DNA of 64,000 nucleotides from an uncultured Barnesiella sp. (lineage in GTDB: Bacteria > Bacteroidota > Bacteroidia > Bacteroidales > Barnesiellaceae), in contig CALUFO010000001.1 of NCBI GenBank assembly GCA_944320015.1, positions 248,001 to 312,000 on the forward strand. The letters run 5' to 3'. Positions 17,580 through 26,770 of the stretch are shown piece by piece. The notes below the pieces were generated by a model. The model did not search any database and had not been told where the DNA came from. It saw only the letters and a list, made by a program, of their open reading frames with translations. The position numbers and the translations under genes were made by a program. Each line of letters opens with the position of its first letter. Positions within the stretch are counted from its first letter, which is position 1.

Positions 17580-19013
17580 ATGATCACATTTTGCGTAGCG
17601 TTGCTGCTATTGATTGCAGGCTATTTCATTTATGGCAGGGTGGTAGAAAAAGTATTTGTGGTAGAACCCGCAAGAAAAACACCCGCATATACATCGACCG
17701 ATGGAATCGACTATGTTCCCATGCCTACATGGAAAGTATTTCTCATTCAGTTCCTGAATATTGCCGGACTGGGACCTATATTCGGGGCGATCATGGGTAT
17801 TCTTTATGGGCCTTCGGCCTATTTGTGGATTGTATTCGGCACAATATTCGGCGGAGCCGTTCACGACTATCTGTCGGGTATGCTGTCGGTGCGCCGCAAT
17901 GGAGCCAGTTTGCCCGAGTTGGTAGGCGATGAGCTGGGCACGGGCATTAAACAGGTGATGCGGGTTTTCTCCCTTTTGTTGATGATTCTGGTGGGCGCTG
18001 TGTTTGTGGTGAATCCCGCCGATTTGCTCAACCTGCTCACAGAGGGAAGCCTGTCGCGCATGTGGTGGATTGTCATCATATTCGGATACTATGTTTTAGC
18101 CACATTGTTGCCTATCGACAAGTTGATAGGCCGGCTTTATCCCATATTCGGTTTCGCCCTGTTGTTCATGGCGGTGGGCATCATGGTCTCTTTGTTCTTA
18201 CGCCCCGATAGCCTTCCCGAATTTCACGAGGCAATCGGCTATGCGCGCCCCGATGCCGAAACGAATCCCATATTCCCCATGATGTTTATTTCGATAGCTT
18301 GTGGAGCTATTTCGGGCTTCCATGCCACACAGTCGCCTCTGATGGCCCGCTGCTTGAAAAATGAGAAGATGGGGCGTAGGGTGTTTTATGGAGCGATGGT
18401 GGTCGAGGGTATTGTCGCCCTCATTTGGGCAGCCGCTGCGATAGCGTTTTTCAACGGTTCGTTCGACGCACTCTCTGAATATTTGAAAGGGAAAACGCCT
18501 GCGATTCTGGTCAATGACATATCGGTAGGTTGGTTGGGCACATTCGGTGGCGTGTTGGCTATTCTCGGAGTCGTTGCCGCTCCCATTACCTCGGGCGATA
18601 CGGCTCTTCGTTCGGCTCGGTTGATCGCTGCCGATTTCCTGCATATTCCCCAAAAGAAGATACGCAGCCGGTTGCTGATTTCTATCCCTATTTTCGTCCT
18701 TGCCGGCGTGGTGATGATGATCGACTTCGAGGTGCTTTGGCGCTATTTCGCATGGTGCAACCAGACTTTGGCGGTGTTTACCCTGTGGGCATTGACTGTA
18801 TGGTTGGCACGGGAGCGTAAGTGCTATTGGATAACCTTTATTCCGGCGTTGTTCATGACTATGGTGACTGTCACATATATATTCTTTGCGCAGGAAGGAT
18901 TCAGGCTTTCCTATTCTGTTTCGTTGGGTATAGCGACAGCTGTGACGGTTTTGTTGACCGTGTTGTTTGTCCGGTTCAAATTGGCTTTGTCGAAGAACAG
19001 ACCGGTGAGGTAA
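17580..19013 (+). CDS. cstA: Carbon starvation protein A (CstA family transporter)
   Basis: The 477-residue polytopic membrane protein has the CstA signature near the N terminus (PTWKVFLIQFLNIAGLGPIFGAIMG, then FGGAVHDYLSGMLSVRRNGASL), a FHATQSPL segment, and SGDTALRSARL. CstA proteins import pyruvate and, in some bacteria, peptides during carbon limitation. This is the short version common in Bacteroidota, versus about 700 residues in E. coli. The PHP phosphatase gene starts 15 nt downstream. Confidence 0.93.
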   Translation: MITFCVALLLLIAGYFIYGRVVEKVFVVEPARKTPAYTSTDGIDYVPMPTWKVFLIQFLNIAGLGPIFGAIMGILYGPSAYLWIVFGTIFGGAVHDYLSGMLSVRRNGASLPELVGDELGTGIKQVMRVFSLLLMILVGAVFVVNPADLLNLLTEGSLSRMWWIVIIFGYYVLATLLPIDKLIGRLYPIFGFALLFMAVGIMVSLFLRPDSLPEFHEAIGYARPDAETNPIFPMMFISIACGAISGFHATQSPLMARCLKNEKMGRRVFYGAMVVEGIVALIWAAAAIAFFNGSFDALSEYLKGKTPAILVNDISVGWLGTFGGVLAILGVVAAPITSGDTALRSARLIAADFLHIPQKKIRSRLLISIPIFVLAGVVMMIDFEVLWRYFAWCNQTLAVFTLWALTVWLARERKCYWITFIPALFMTMVTVTYIFFAQEGFRLSYSVSLGIATAVTVLLTVLFVRFKLALSKNRPVR

Positions 19014-19028
19014 ACACGGCTTGGAGGT

Positions 19029-19871
19029 ATGAAAAATTTGACCAATTTCCATTCTCATTGCGATTTTTGTGACGGTCATGCCCCTATGGAAGCGTTTGTG
19101 CGGGAAGCCATATCCCGTGGCTTCGAGGCGTATGGCATATCGTCGCATGCCCCTTTCCCGGTGCAGAACAGCTGCAACATGCGGCGGGAAAGAATGGCGG
19201 ATTATCTCGATGAGTTCCGTCGCTTGAAACAAATCTATTCGTCGGAGATTGAGTTGTATATCGGGCTTGAAATCGATTTCTTGGACGATACGTTTAATCC
19301 CTCGATACCCTATTTCCAAGAATTGCCGCTCGACTATCGCATCGGGTCGGTACATTATATTATCGCGCCCGACGGCACTCCTATCGATACCGACGGCCCT
19401 CCCTCCCGGTTCAAGGACTATGTCGACACCTTTTTCGACGGTGATGTCGATGAGGCGGTGCGACGTTTCTACCGCAGTTCGTTCCGTATGGTCGAATTGG
19501 GGGGATTCGATTTCTTGGGACACTTGGACAAAATAGGATTGAATGCCTCGTTGTACCGTCCCGGCTTGGATAGTGAGCCGTGGTATAGGCAACTGGTATT
19601 TGACTATCTGGACGAGATAGCCTCTCGTGATTTGCTGGTCGAGGTCAATACCAAAGCAATGGAGACACGAGGCCGATTCTTCCCTCATCGAGATTATTTC
19701 GGGACGATGCGAGAACTGGGTATTCGAGTGGTTGTCAACTCCGATTCGCACTATCCCGAGAAGATAAATTCGGGTAGAGCCGAGGCGTTGCAGGCTTTGT
19801 CGCAAGCCGGATATACCACCGTTTGGCAACTGAGTGGAGGCGAATGGGTTGCCCGACCTATCGAAATGTGA
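19029..19871 (+). CDS. PHP-domain histidinol-phosphatase-like phosphoesterase
   Basis: The 280-residue product has the metal-binding motifs of the PHP superfamily: NFHSHCDF at the N terminus, GISSHAPFP, GLEIDF, GSVHYI, GHLDKI, and a C-terminal NSDSHYPEK. It resembles HisK-type histidinol-phosphatase, which would catalyse the penultimate histidine step, but related PHP enzymes act on other phosphates, so the substrate is inferred. It sits 15 nt after cstA and is probably cotranscribed. A terminator follows at 19904. Confidence 0.85.
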   Translation: MKNLTNFHSHCDFCDGHAPMEAFVREAISRGFEAYGISSHAPFPVQNSCNMRRERMADYLDEFRRLKQIYSSEIELYIGLEIDFLDDTFNPSIPYFQELPLDYRIGSVHYIIAPDGTPIDTDGPPSRFKDYVDTFFDGDVDEAVRRFYRSSFRMVELGGFDFLGHLDKIGLNASLYRPGLDSEPWYRQLVFDYLDEIASRDLLVEVNTKAMETRGRFFPHRDYFGTMRELGIRVVVNSDSHYPEKINSGRAEALQALSQAGYTTVWQLSGGEWVARPIEM

Positions 19872-19903
19872 GAAAGCGGTTTTTTCGTTCCTCGAATATT
19901 GTT

Positions 19904-19935
19904 AAGCTGTTTCTTTCTTAGTTACAGCTTTTTTT
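19904..19935 (+). terminator. Terminator between the PHP gene and ileS
   Basis: AAGCTGT (19904-19910) pairs with ACAGCTT (19924-19930), followed by T to 19935. The T-run abuts a weak -7 box TATCTTCG (19937-19944) that may start ileS transcription. Confidence 0.65.
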
Positions 19936-19979
19936 GTATCTTCGTGCCGATTTTTTTAAGCAAGGATTATTTAAGAAAT

Positions 19980-22900
19980 ATGAGCAAGAAATTCACCGAA
20001 TATTCTCATTTCGACCTCTCTGAAATCAACAAAGAGGTTTTGAACCAATGGGATAAGCAAGACCTTTTCCACCAAAGTTTGGAAACCCGTGAAGGCGCGC
20101 CTTCTTTTGTCTTTTACGAAGGCCCTCCCTCGGCCAACGGTATGCCGGGTATTCACCATGTAATGGCACGTTCCATCAAGGATATATTCTGCCGGTACAA
20201 AACCATGAAAGGTTTTCATGTAAAGCGCAAAGCCGGGTGGGACACCCACGGCCTGCCCGTCGAATTGGGTGTGGAAAAAGCGCTGGGTATCACGAAGGAG
20301 GATATTGGGAAAACGATCTCGGTTGCCGACTATAACGCCACTTGCCGTAAAGATGTGATGAAGTTTACCCGCGAATGGGAAGATCTCACGCACCGTATGG
20401 GCTATTGGGTGGATATGCAGAATCCCTATATCACCTATGACAACCGGTATATCGAAACCCTGTGGTGGTTGCTTAAACAGCTCTATAACAAAAATTATTT
20501 GTACAAAGGCTACACCATTCAGCCTTATTCGCCGGCTGCCGGTACGGGGCTGAGCTCGCACGAGTTGAACCAGCCCGGTTGCTACCGCGATGTGAAAGAC
20601 ACCACTTGCATCGCCCAATTCAAGATTCGCACCCCCCGTCCCGAGATGACGGCATTCGGCGAGCCCTATTTCTTGGCGTGGACGACGACCCCGTGGACGT
20701 TGCCTTCCAATACGGCGCTGTGTGTGGGCCCGAATATAGACTACAATTTGGTACAGACTTACAATCCCTATACAGGTGCGCCCATCAGTGTGATTGCGGC
20801 CAAAGTCCTTGTGCCTACACTGTTCAATGCCAAGGCCGCCGACCTCGCTTTGGACGATTACAAGCCCGGCGACAAACTCATTCCGTGGAAAGTCGTGGCC
20901 GAGTACAAAGGCAGCGATTTGGCCGGTATGGAGTATGAGCAACTCTTGCCGTGGGTCAATCCCGGTGAAGGGGCGTTCCGAGTAATCACCGGTGATTTCG
21001 TAACGACCGAAGACGGTACAGGTATCGTGCACATCGCTCCTACGTTCGGTGCCGATGACGACCGGGTGGCCAAAGCCAACGGGGTGCCTCCCTTGATGAT
21101 GCTCGACAAGGACGGGAACCGCCGGCCTATGGTCGATATGACCGGTAAGTTCTACCTTATCGAAGATCTCGACCCCGACTTCGTGAAACAAAATGTAAAC
21201 GCCGAGGCTTATGGCGAATACGCCGGCCGTTATGTGAAGAACGCCTACGACGCCACGCTCACCGACGACGATGCCACGCTCGACATCGATATTTGCGTAT
21301 TGCTGAAACAGACCAATAAAGTGTTCAAAATCGAGAAGCATGTACACAGCTATCCTCATTGCTGGCGTACCGACAAACCGGTGCTCTACTATCCGCTTGA
21401 TAGTTGGTTTATCCGCACTACGGCTTGCCGAGACCGCATGATCGAGTTGAACAATACGATCAATTGGAAGCCCCAGTCGACCGGCTCGGGACGGTTCGGG
21501 AAATGGCTCGAAAATCTGCAAGACTGGAACCTCTCGCGTAGCCGTTATTGGGGAACCCCGTTGCCTATCTGGCGTACTGAGGACGGTAGCGAGGAACTGT
21601 GCGTCGGCTCGGTTGAGGAACTGTATAACGAAATAGAAAAAGCTATCGCAGCCGGTGTGATGACCGAGAACCCTTACAAAAAACAAGGCTTCGTACCCGG
21701 CGAATATACGGCCGAGAACTATGACAAGATAGATTTGCACCGTCCCTATGTCGACGATATTGTGCTGGTTTCGCCCAGTGGGAAGCCTATGAAACGTGAG
21801 AGCGACCTTATCGATGTTTGGTTCGACTCGGGCGCCATGCCTTATGCCCAAATACATTACCCGTTTGAGAACAAAGAGGCGTTTGACAAGCGCGAGGTAT
21901 ATCCCGCCGATTTCATCGCCGAGGGTGTGGATCAAACACGAGGCTGGTTCTTCACCTTGCACGCTATCGCGGCGATGGTGTTTGACAGCGTCGCCTATAA
22001 AGCTGTCGTGTCGAATGGTCTTGTGCTCGACAAAAACGGCAATAAGATGTCCAAGCGGTTGGGCAATGCCGTCGACCCCTTCGGTACAATTGAGAAATAC
22101 GGTTCCGACCCGCTGCGCTGGTATATGATTACCAACTCGTCGCCGTGGGACAACCTTAAATTCGACCTCGACGGGGTGGAAGAGGTGCGCCGCAAGTTCT
22201 TCGGCACGCTCTACAATACCTATTCGTTCTTTGCCTTGTATGCCAATGTCGACGGCTTCTCTTTTGCCGAGCCTGAGATACCGGTAGAAAAGCGTCCCGA
22301 GATAGACCGCTGGATTATCTCTTTGCTTAACTCGCTGATTAAAGAGGTCGACGAGCAATTTGCAGCCTATGAGCCCACTCGCGCGGGACGGGCTATCGCC
22401 GATTTTGTGAACGACAACCTCAGCAACTGGTATGTGCGGTTGAACCGCAAACGTTTCTGGGGTGGTGCGATGAACGACGATAAGCTCTCGGCCTATCAAA
22501 CGTTGTACACCTGTCTCGAAACGGTCGCCAAACTGATGGCTCCTATCGCTCCCTTCTATGCCGATCGTCTATATACCGACCTCACAACGGCCACCGGCCG
22601 CGATACCCGTTCGGTACACTTGGCCGACTTCCCGGTAAGCTGCGGTAAATACATTGACTCGGCTCTCGAAGAGCGCATGCAAATCGCTCAAACCATGACC
22701 TCCATGGTGTTGGCTTTGCGTCGTAAAGTCAATATCAAAGTGCGTCAACCGCTCACCACATTGATGGTGCCGGTATTGAGCAAAGAGCAACAATCCTATA
22801 TCGAAGCTGTGAAAGATTTGATTCTCAGCGAGGTGAATGTGAAAGAGATGAAGTTTGTCGACAATGCCGCAGGCATATTGGTAAAACGGGTGAAACCCGA

Positions 22901-23414
22901 TTTCAAGAAACTGGGCCCGCGCTACGGCAAAATCATGAAACAACTGGCAGCGACGATTGCCGCCATGTCGCAACCCGATATCGCCGAGTTTGAAAAGAAC
23001 GGAACCTTTACTTTCGACATCGACGGGCAAGCCGCGACTATCGAAAAGACCGATGTGGAAATTATCTCGGAGGATATACCCGGCTGGTTGGTAGCCAACG
23101 AAGGCAACCTCACGGTGGCTCTCGACATTACCGTTACCGACGAATTGCGTTGCGAAGGTATCGCCCGTGAGTTGGTCAACCGCATACAGAACATTCGGAA
23201 AACATCGGGCTTCGATATTACCGATAAGATCGACGTTTACATCGCTTCGTGCGGCGAGACCGACAAAGCCGTTGAAGAGTATCGCGACTACATGTCGCGT
23301 CAGGTACTGGCCAATACCTTCGAGATCGTTGACGGTCAGCAGGGCGATGATGTGCACGAGTTGGATTTCGATACCTTCAAGGTAAATATCAAAATTGTTA
23401 AATCAGTGAAATAA
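19980..23414 (+). CDS. ileS: Isoleucine-tRNA ligase
   Basis: The enzyme charges tRNA-Ile and edits valine. From ATG 19980 it has 1144 residues. The class I HIGH-type motif is GMPGIHH (near residue 57), and KMSKR lies near residue 690 in LDKNGNKMSKRLGN. The WTTTPWTLPSN segment marks the editing domain, and the tRNA-binding C-terminal region is intact. The frame is open 81 nt further upstream to a TTG, but that would overlap the terminator, so ATG 19980 is preferred. It leads the ileS, dksA-like, lspA cluster usual in Bacteroidales. Confidence 0.97.
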   Translation: MSKKFTEYSHFDLSEINKEVLNQWDKQDLFHQSLETREGAPSFVFYEGPPSANGMPGIHHVMARSIKDIFCRYKTMKGFHVKRKAGWDTHGLPVELGVEKALGITKEDIGKTISVADYNATCRKDVMKFTREWEDLTHRMGYWVDMQNPYITYDNRYIETLWWLLKQLYNKNYLYKGYTIQPYSPAAGTGLSSHELNQPGCYRDVKDTTCIAQFKIRTPRPEMTAFGEPYFLAWTTTPWTLPSNTALCVGPNIDYNLVQTYNPYTGAPISVIAAKVLVPTLFNAKAADLALDDYKPGDKLIPWKVVAEYKGSDLAGMEYEQLLPWVNPGEGAFRVITGDFVTTEDGTGIVHIAPTFGADDDRVAKANGVPPLMMLDKDGNRRPMVDMTGKFYLIEDLDPDFVKQNVNAEAYGEYAGRYVKNAYDATLTDDDATLDIDICVLLKQTNKVFKIEKHVHSYPHCWRTDKPVLYYPLDSWFIRTTACRDRMIELNNTINWKPQSTGSGRFGKWLENLQDWNLSRSRYWGTPLPIWRTEDGSEELCVGSVEELYNEIEKAIAAGVMTENPYKKQGFVPGEYTAENYDKIDLHRPYVDDIVLVSPSGKPMKRESDLIDVWFDSGAMPYAQIHYPFENKEAFDKREVYPADFIAEGVDQTRGWFFTLHAIAAMVFDSVAYKAVVSNGLVLDKNGNKMSKRLGNAVDPFGTIEKYGSDPLRWYMITNSSPWDNLKFDLDGVEEVRRKFFGTLYNTYSFFALYANVDGFSFAEPEIPVEKRPEIDRWIISLLNSLIKEVDEQFAAYEPTRAGRAIADFVNDNLSNWYVRLNRKRFWGGAMNDDKLSAYQTLYTCLETVAKLMAPIAPFYADRLYTDLTTATGRDTRSVHLADFPVSCGKYIDSALEERMQIAQTMTSMVLALRRKVNIKVRQPLTTLMVPVLSKEQQSYIEAVKDLILSEVNVKEMKFVDNAAGILVKRVKPDFKKLGPRYGKIMKQLAATIAAMSQPDIAEFEKNGTFTFDIDGQAATIEKTDVEIISEDIPGWLVANEGNLTVALDITVTDELRCEGIARELVNRIQNIRKTSGFDITDKIDVYIASCGETDKAVEEYRDYMSRQVLANTFEIVDGQQGDDVHELDFDTFKVNIKIVKSVK

Positions 23415-23439
23415 TAGAGCATAGTAGTAATATTTCTGT

Positions 23440-23447
23440 TATATTTG
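23440..23447 (+). promoter_or_regulatory. Possible -7 box before the DksA-like gene
   Basis: TATATTTG fits the -7 consensus but no -33 box sits 19-21 nt upstream. Readthrough from ileS is the alternative. Confidence 0.3.
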
Positions 23448-23519
23448 ACCAGACCTAACAACCCCTGTGTTGCCGGTCCTTTGAATAATTGAATGTAAAA
23501 ACTTTAACCTTTAATAGTT

Positions 23520-23903
23520 ATGAGTGAGAAAACACGCTATTCCGATGCTGAACTCGAAGAATTTCGGCAGATTATCAATGAGAAGCTCGAAAAGGCATAT
23601 CGTGATTATGATTTGTTGAAAGCCTCGATTATGAATACCGATGGGAATGATGTGACCGATACATCGCCCACATTTAAAGTTCTGGAAGAAGGTGCGAGCA
23701 CGCTTTCCAAAGAAGAGGCCGGGCAGTTGGCTCAACGGCAAATGAAGTTTATTCAACATTTGCAAGCCGCATTGGTGCGTATCGAAAATAAGACATACGG
23801 TATTTGCCGCGAAACCGGTAAGCTCATTCCCAAAGAGAGGCTGCGCGCTGTCCCCCACGCCACACTGGGTATCGATGCGAAAGGAGATAACCGGCGGAAA
23901 TAG
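23520..23903 (+). CDS. DksA/TraR-like protein lacking zinc-finger cysteines
   Basis: The 127-residue protein has the DksA layout. An N-terminal coiled-coil region has acidic residues in the tip (GNDVTDTSP), and a C-terminal globular part reads YGICRETGKLIPKERLRAVPHAT. DksA binds the RNA polymerase secondary channel and acts with ppGpp. Only one cysteine (Cys96) remains of the usual four, so zinc is not expected to be bound. The segment IPKERLRAVP is otherwise well kept. It lies between ileS and lspA, the normal Bacteroidales position. Confidence 0.85.
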   Translation: MSEKTRYSDAELEEFRQIINEKLEKAYRDYDLLKASIMNTDGNDVTDTSPTFKVLEEGASTLSKEEAGQLAQRQMKFIQHLQAALVRIENKTYGICRETGKLIPKERLRAVPHATLGIDAKGDNRRK

Positions 23904-23993
23904 GGTTGCCATGCTTCTCCTTGCAGATAGGCTGTGAGCCGCTGCGGGAGAGACAAGACCATTTTGTGAAATCTACCGAGATGATAAGATAAC

Positions 23994-24052
23994 CGATTCG
24001 ACCTTTGGATGCTGTTCTCGCCGTAGAATGCACAAGGGTCGAATCGCTTTTT
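23994..24052 (+). terminator. Terminator between the DksA-like gene and lspA
   Basis: CGATTCGACCTTTG (23994-24007) pairs with CAAGGGTCGAATCG (24033-24046), 14 bp with one G-U, followed by CTTTTTC. It would partly separate lspA expression from ileS. Confidence 0.75.
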
Positions 24053-24091
24053 CGTTGACCTGGTAAAAGCCCGAGACACATAATTGCAGAT

Positions 24092-24724
24092 ATGAAAAAA
24101 TTGACCAAAGGACAAATAGCCCTCATTACCATAGCCCTTGTGTTGATCATCGACCAAGTGGTGAAGATATATGTGAAAACCCACATGTATATAGGCGAAG
24201 TCATTCGGGTGACCGACTGGTTCTATATCGCGTTTATCGAGAACAATGGCATGGCGTTTGGTATGGAGATAGGGAGCAAGTTGTTTTTATCCCTGTTCCG
24301 CATAGTTGCGGTGGCGGTTTTGGTATGGATTCTGATTCGGGTCAAAAACAAGCCCCACATGCCCACCGGCTTCATGGTCTGTTTGGCGCTCATTATCGCC
24401 GGGGCGGCCGGGAATATCATAGACAGCCTGTTCTATGGGCTGTTGTTCAACGACCCGCTCCCGCCTGCCGTGGCCTCGTTTGTGCCGGGCGAGGGGTATG
24501 CCGGTCTGTTTTACGGCAGGGTAGTCGATATGCTCTATTTCCCGTTGTTTAGTTTTTACTGGCCCGACTGGATGCCGTGGATAGGCGGGGAACGGTTTGA
24601 GTTTTTCCGCCCGGTGTTCAATATCGCCGACTCGGCCATATCGGTCGGGGTCGTGTGCATGATTCTGTTTTATCATCGGTGCCTTTCCTCCGACAATAAG
24701 AAGAAGGCCGATACACCCCAGTAG
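24092..24724 (+). CDS. lspA: Lipoprotein signal peptidase (signal peptidase II)
   Basis: The inner-membrane aspartyl protease removes signal peptides from prolipoproteins after diacylglyceryl addition. The 210-residue product has four hydrophobic helices and the two catalytic Asp motifs: AGAAGNIIDSLFYG and FNIADSAISVG. NNGMAFG is the third family motif. The roughly 40-residue insertion between the Asp motifs (FNDPLPPAVASFVPGEGYAG) is common in Bacteroidota versions. The DUF4296 lipoprotein gene starts 4 nt downstream. Confidence 0.96.
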   Translation: MKKLTKGQIALITIALVLIIDQVVKIYVKTHMYIGEVIRVTDWFYIAFIENNGMAFGMEIGSKLFLSLFRIVAVAVLVWILIRVKNKPHMPTGFMVCLALIIAGAAGNIIDSLFYGLLFNDPLPPAVASFVPGEGYAGLFYGRVVDMLYFPLFSFYWPDWMPWIGGERFEFFRPVFNIADSAISVGVVCMILFYHRCLSSDNKKKADTPQ

Positions 24725-24728
24725 CCAT

Positions 24729-25565
24729 ATGAAACGAGCCTTGTTTGTCATATTGTCGATCTTGATTATGGCGTCGTGCCATCGCCACCCCGACTATGTG
24801 ATTGGGGAAAAGGAGATGGAAGACCTGCTTGTCGATATTCACAAAGCAGAGGCCGTTATCGAGTCGAATTACAATATTTACAACAACAATGCCACCAAGA
24901 AAAAATTGCGGGAAGCCGTGTTCTTGCGACATGGAGTCACTCAGGAGCAATTCGATACAACTCTGGTGTGGTATGGACACCATATCGACAAATATATGGA
25001 GATATATGACCGGGTGGCCGAGCGGCTCAGAGCCGAAAACGAGGAAGCCAAGAAATTGCTCGCCGAGGAAAATTCTCAAACCATGACACAGCCCGGCGAC
25101 AGTGTCGACGTGTGGAAACAAAAGCGTTTCCACCTCTTTGACTCACGCTTGCCCTCCAATCTGCTGACATTCGATATTGCCACCGACGAGAACTTCCGTA
25201 TCCGCGACTATTTTGAATTACGCTTCAAGGTGCTTATGCTTCCCGAGTTGAACGTCAAACCACAGGTATATATGGCTGTGCGTCACGCCAATAACGACCT
25301 CGCTTATAATTGGGTCGATGTCGAGAAAGAGGGCTGGTGCACATTGTCGGTACAGGCCGATTCGGCAAAGTCGATTTCCCGGGTGTTTGGATATATCGTT
25401 CTACCCATGCAATTGGTTCCGGAAAAAATGTATGTCGATAGCCTCACGTTGATACGCCGGCACTATAACGACCGTATCCCGGCGGTAGACAATCAAAAAA
25501 CATTTTCCGACAGGCCTCTATCGCCTTCGGAGCGAAAACCTCGTCTCTTGAAAAAATGGCAGTGA
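24729..25565 (+). CDS. DUF4296 lipoprotein
   Basis: The 278-residue product has a lipoprotein signal (ILIMASC, Cys17) and an N-terminal DUF4296 domain: VIGEKEMEDLLVDIHKAEAVIESN, then YGVTQEQFDTTLVWYGHH-like text. The C-terminal 150 residues have no family I recognise. It lies 4 nt after lspA. No function is known. The lspA-DUF4296 pairing is widespread in Bacteroidales and suggests an envelope role. Confidence 0.8.
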   Translation: MKRALFVILSILIMASCHRHPDYVIGEKEMEDLLVDIHKAEAVIESNYNIYNNNATKKKLREAVFLRHGVTQEQFDTTLVWYGHHIDKYMEIYDRVAERLRAENEEAKKLLAEENSQTMTQPGDSVDVWKQKRFHLFDSRLPSNLLTFDIATDENFRIRDYFELRFKVLMLPELNVKPQVYMAVRHANNDLAYNWVDVEKEGWCTLSVQADSAKSISRVFGYIVLPMQLVPEKMYVDSLTLIRRHYNDRIPAVDNQKTFSDRPLSPSERKPRLLKKWQ

Positions 25566-25587
25566 GGTTATCGGTAAGGTTGGAGTT

Positions 25588-25971
25588 ATGAAAAAAGGAT
25601 TCTTTTCGCATCAATTATGTTATAGGCGCTCGTTGCTGAATAAACACATTCTTTACCTTACGGAAGAGAATAAGGTCGATCGTGTGCTGCCATTCCAGCG
25701 TGAAGTCTCGTTGACCACCTTTTGCGAGGGCGTGCTGTTTGTCGTGTCGCCCAGTTTCGAGCGCGAGCGAGAGGAGTTTTGCCGCACCATGCGGGAGCAA
25801 CTCGCCGCTAATCCCTTGCTCACGGTAGGCGAAGCCATTATCCACAATCCTGTTTACCTTCGCAATATGGCCGACGATATTGCCCCTTGTAGCCTGTACA
25901 CGATTACGTCGATAAACTGGGCGACAGCTCGGTTGAGAGACGACGAACTCACGTTGGTGAACGTTCTCTGA
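25588..25971 (+). CDS. Conserved Bacteroidales protein of unknown function
   Basis: The 127-residue soluble protein begins MKKGFFSHQLCYRRSLLNKH, has no signal peptide and no domain I recognise. It lies 22 nt after the DUF4296 gene in the same direction, consistent with an operon. The codon usage matches the neighbours, which supports it as a real gene. Confidence 0.6.
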   Translation: MKKGFFSHQLCYRRSLLNKHILYLTEENKVDRVLPFQREVSLTTFCEGVLFVVSPSFEREREEFCRTMREQLAANPLLTVGEAIIHNPVYLRNMADDIAPCSLYTITSINWATARLRDDELTLVNVL

Positions 25972-26069
25972 ACCTCCCGCTTTGAGAGGTACGATAAACC
26001 CCTTCATAGGTTGGATTTCCTTTATTAAAATGCTCTTTTATAGTTTTAAATGCCTTCGTTATTTTTCTT

Positions 26070-26495
26070 TCAACCCATTACCGACAGGGGAGGTTTCACG
26101 ACAATGTTGGGGTTGATGCGCAACAGGTGGTCGATAAAGGCTTGTTGTTGGCGGGGAGAGACGATAATTGACTGGAATCGAGATACTCGCAGTCTGATTC
26201 GATCCAGAGAGGCAGCCGGGGCGCTTTCCCAACTGTCGGTTTTTGAGATTTCGACGATGTGGTCGATGTCGTATCGGGATTTGGCGAATATGCCACACCG
26301 CACCCATAGGTTTTTCTCCTCGATGATATATCGGATATTAACAAGGGTATCGACAATAAATAGAGAGAAGATGACCAGTAGGACAATCCCTACCCATGCG
26401 GATAAGAATAGCAATAGTGCGAAGCAAGAGAGCAAGAAGAGGACGATAAATATAAGCAGCCCTCGACTAATTCCCGATTTGTAGACGGTTTTCAT
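26070..26495 (-). CDS. PH-domain (DUF304-like) membrane protein
   Basis: The 141-residue product has two adjacent hydrophobic helices (about residues 12-50). A bacterial PH-like domain follows: IRYIIEEKNLWVRCGIFAKSRYDI, then ISKTDSWESAPAASLDRIRL and IIVSPRQQQAFIDHLLRINP. Such proteins are small membrane-anchored bPH2 modules of unknown role. It lies 9 nt downstream of a small membrane gene at the end of the uvrD-nspC unit. Confidence 0.75.
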   Translation of the reverse strand: MKTVYKSGISRGLLIFIVLFLLSCFALLLFLSAWVGIVLLVIFSLFIVDTLVNIRYIIEEKNLWVRCGIFAKSRYDIDHIVEISKTDSWESAPAASLDRIRLRVSRFQSIIVSPRQQQAFIDHLLRINPNIVVKPPLSVMG

Positions 26496-26504
26496 GGCTG
26501 AGGG

Positions 26505-26714
26505 TTATACGATGCCGCCGCCGAGGATAAGTCGCAGGATTCCCACGATAATCGCTACGATGCAAAGGGTTTTGCCGGTGTCCGATTTGAGAATGGCACA
26601 AATGATCAAGAAGATGATCGATATGGGTATGGCTACCCAGTTGAGCATTCCCAATAGGGGAATGAATGCGACGAGAGTGATGAGCAGTGCTACGATACCT
26701 AAGAATGTTCCCAT
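26505..26714 (-). CDS. Small membrane protein of unknown function
   Basis: From ATG 26714 the product has 69 residues and is almost entirely hydrophobic, with two or three transmembrane segments (MGTFLGIVALLITLVAFIPL, then WVAIPISIIFLIICAIL and TLCIVAIIVGILRLILG). The frame is open to 26774, but the upstream segment (TKKTIKSIASKK) is not hydrophobic and would overlap nspC. No family was recognised. Confidence 0.6.
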   Translation of the reverse strand: MGTFLGIVALLITLVAFIPLLGMLNWVAIPISIIFLIICAILKSDTGKTLCIVAIIVGILRLILGGGIV

Positions 26715-26770
26715 TGTACAGTTTGTTTTTTTAGATGCAATCGATTTTATCGTCTTTTTTGTGGGGCATG

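Noticed and set aside
18198..19829. 543-codon minus-strand frame across cstA and the PHP gene
   Set aside because: Spans two well-identified plus-strand genes and their intergenic gap, with no domain content.
19971..22499. 842-codon minus-strand frame opposite ileS
   Set aside because: It is the exact antisense of ileS; the overlapping gene is fully explained and the antisense product has no protein family.
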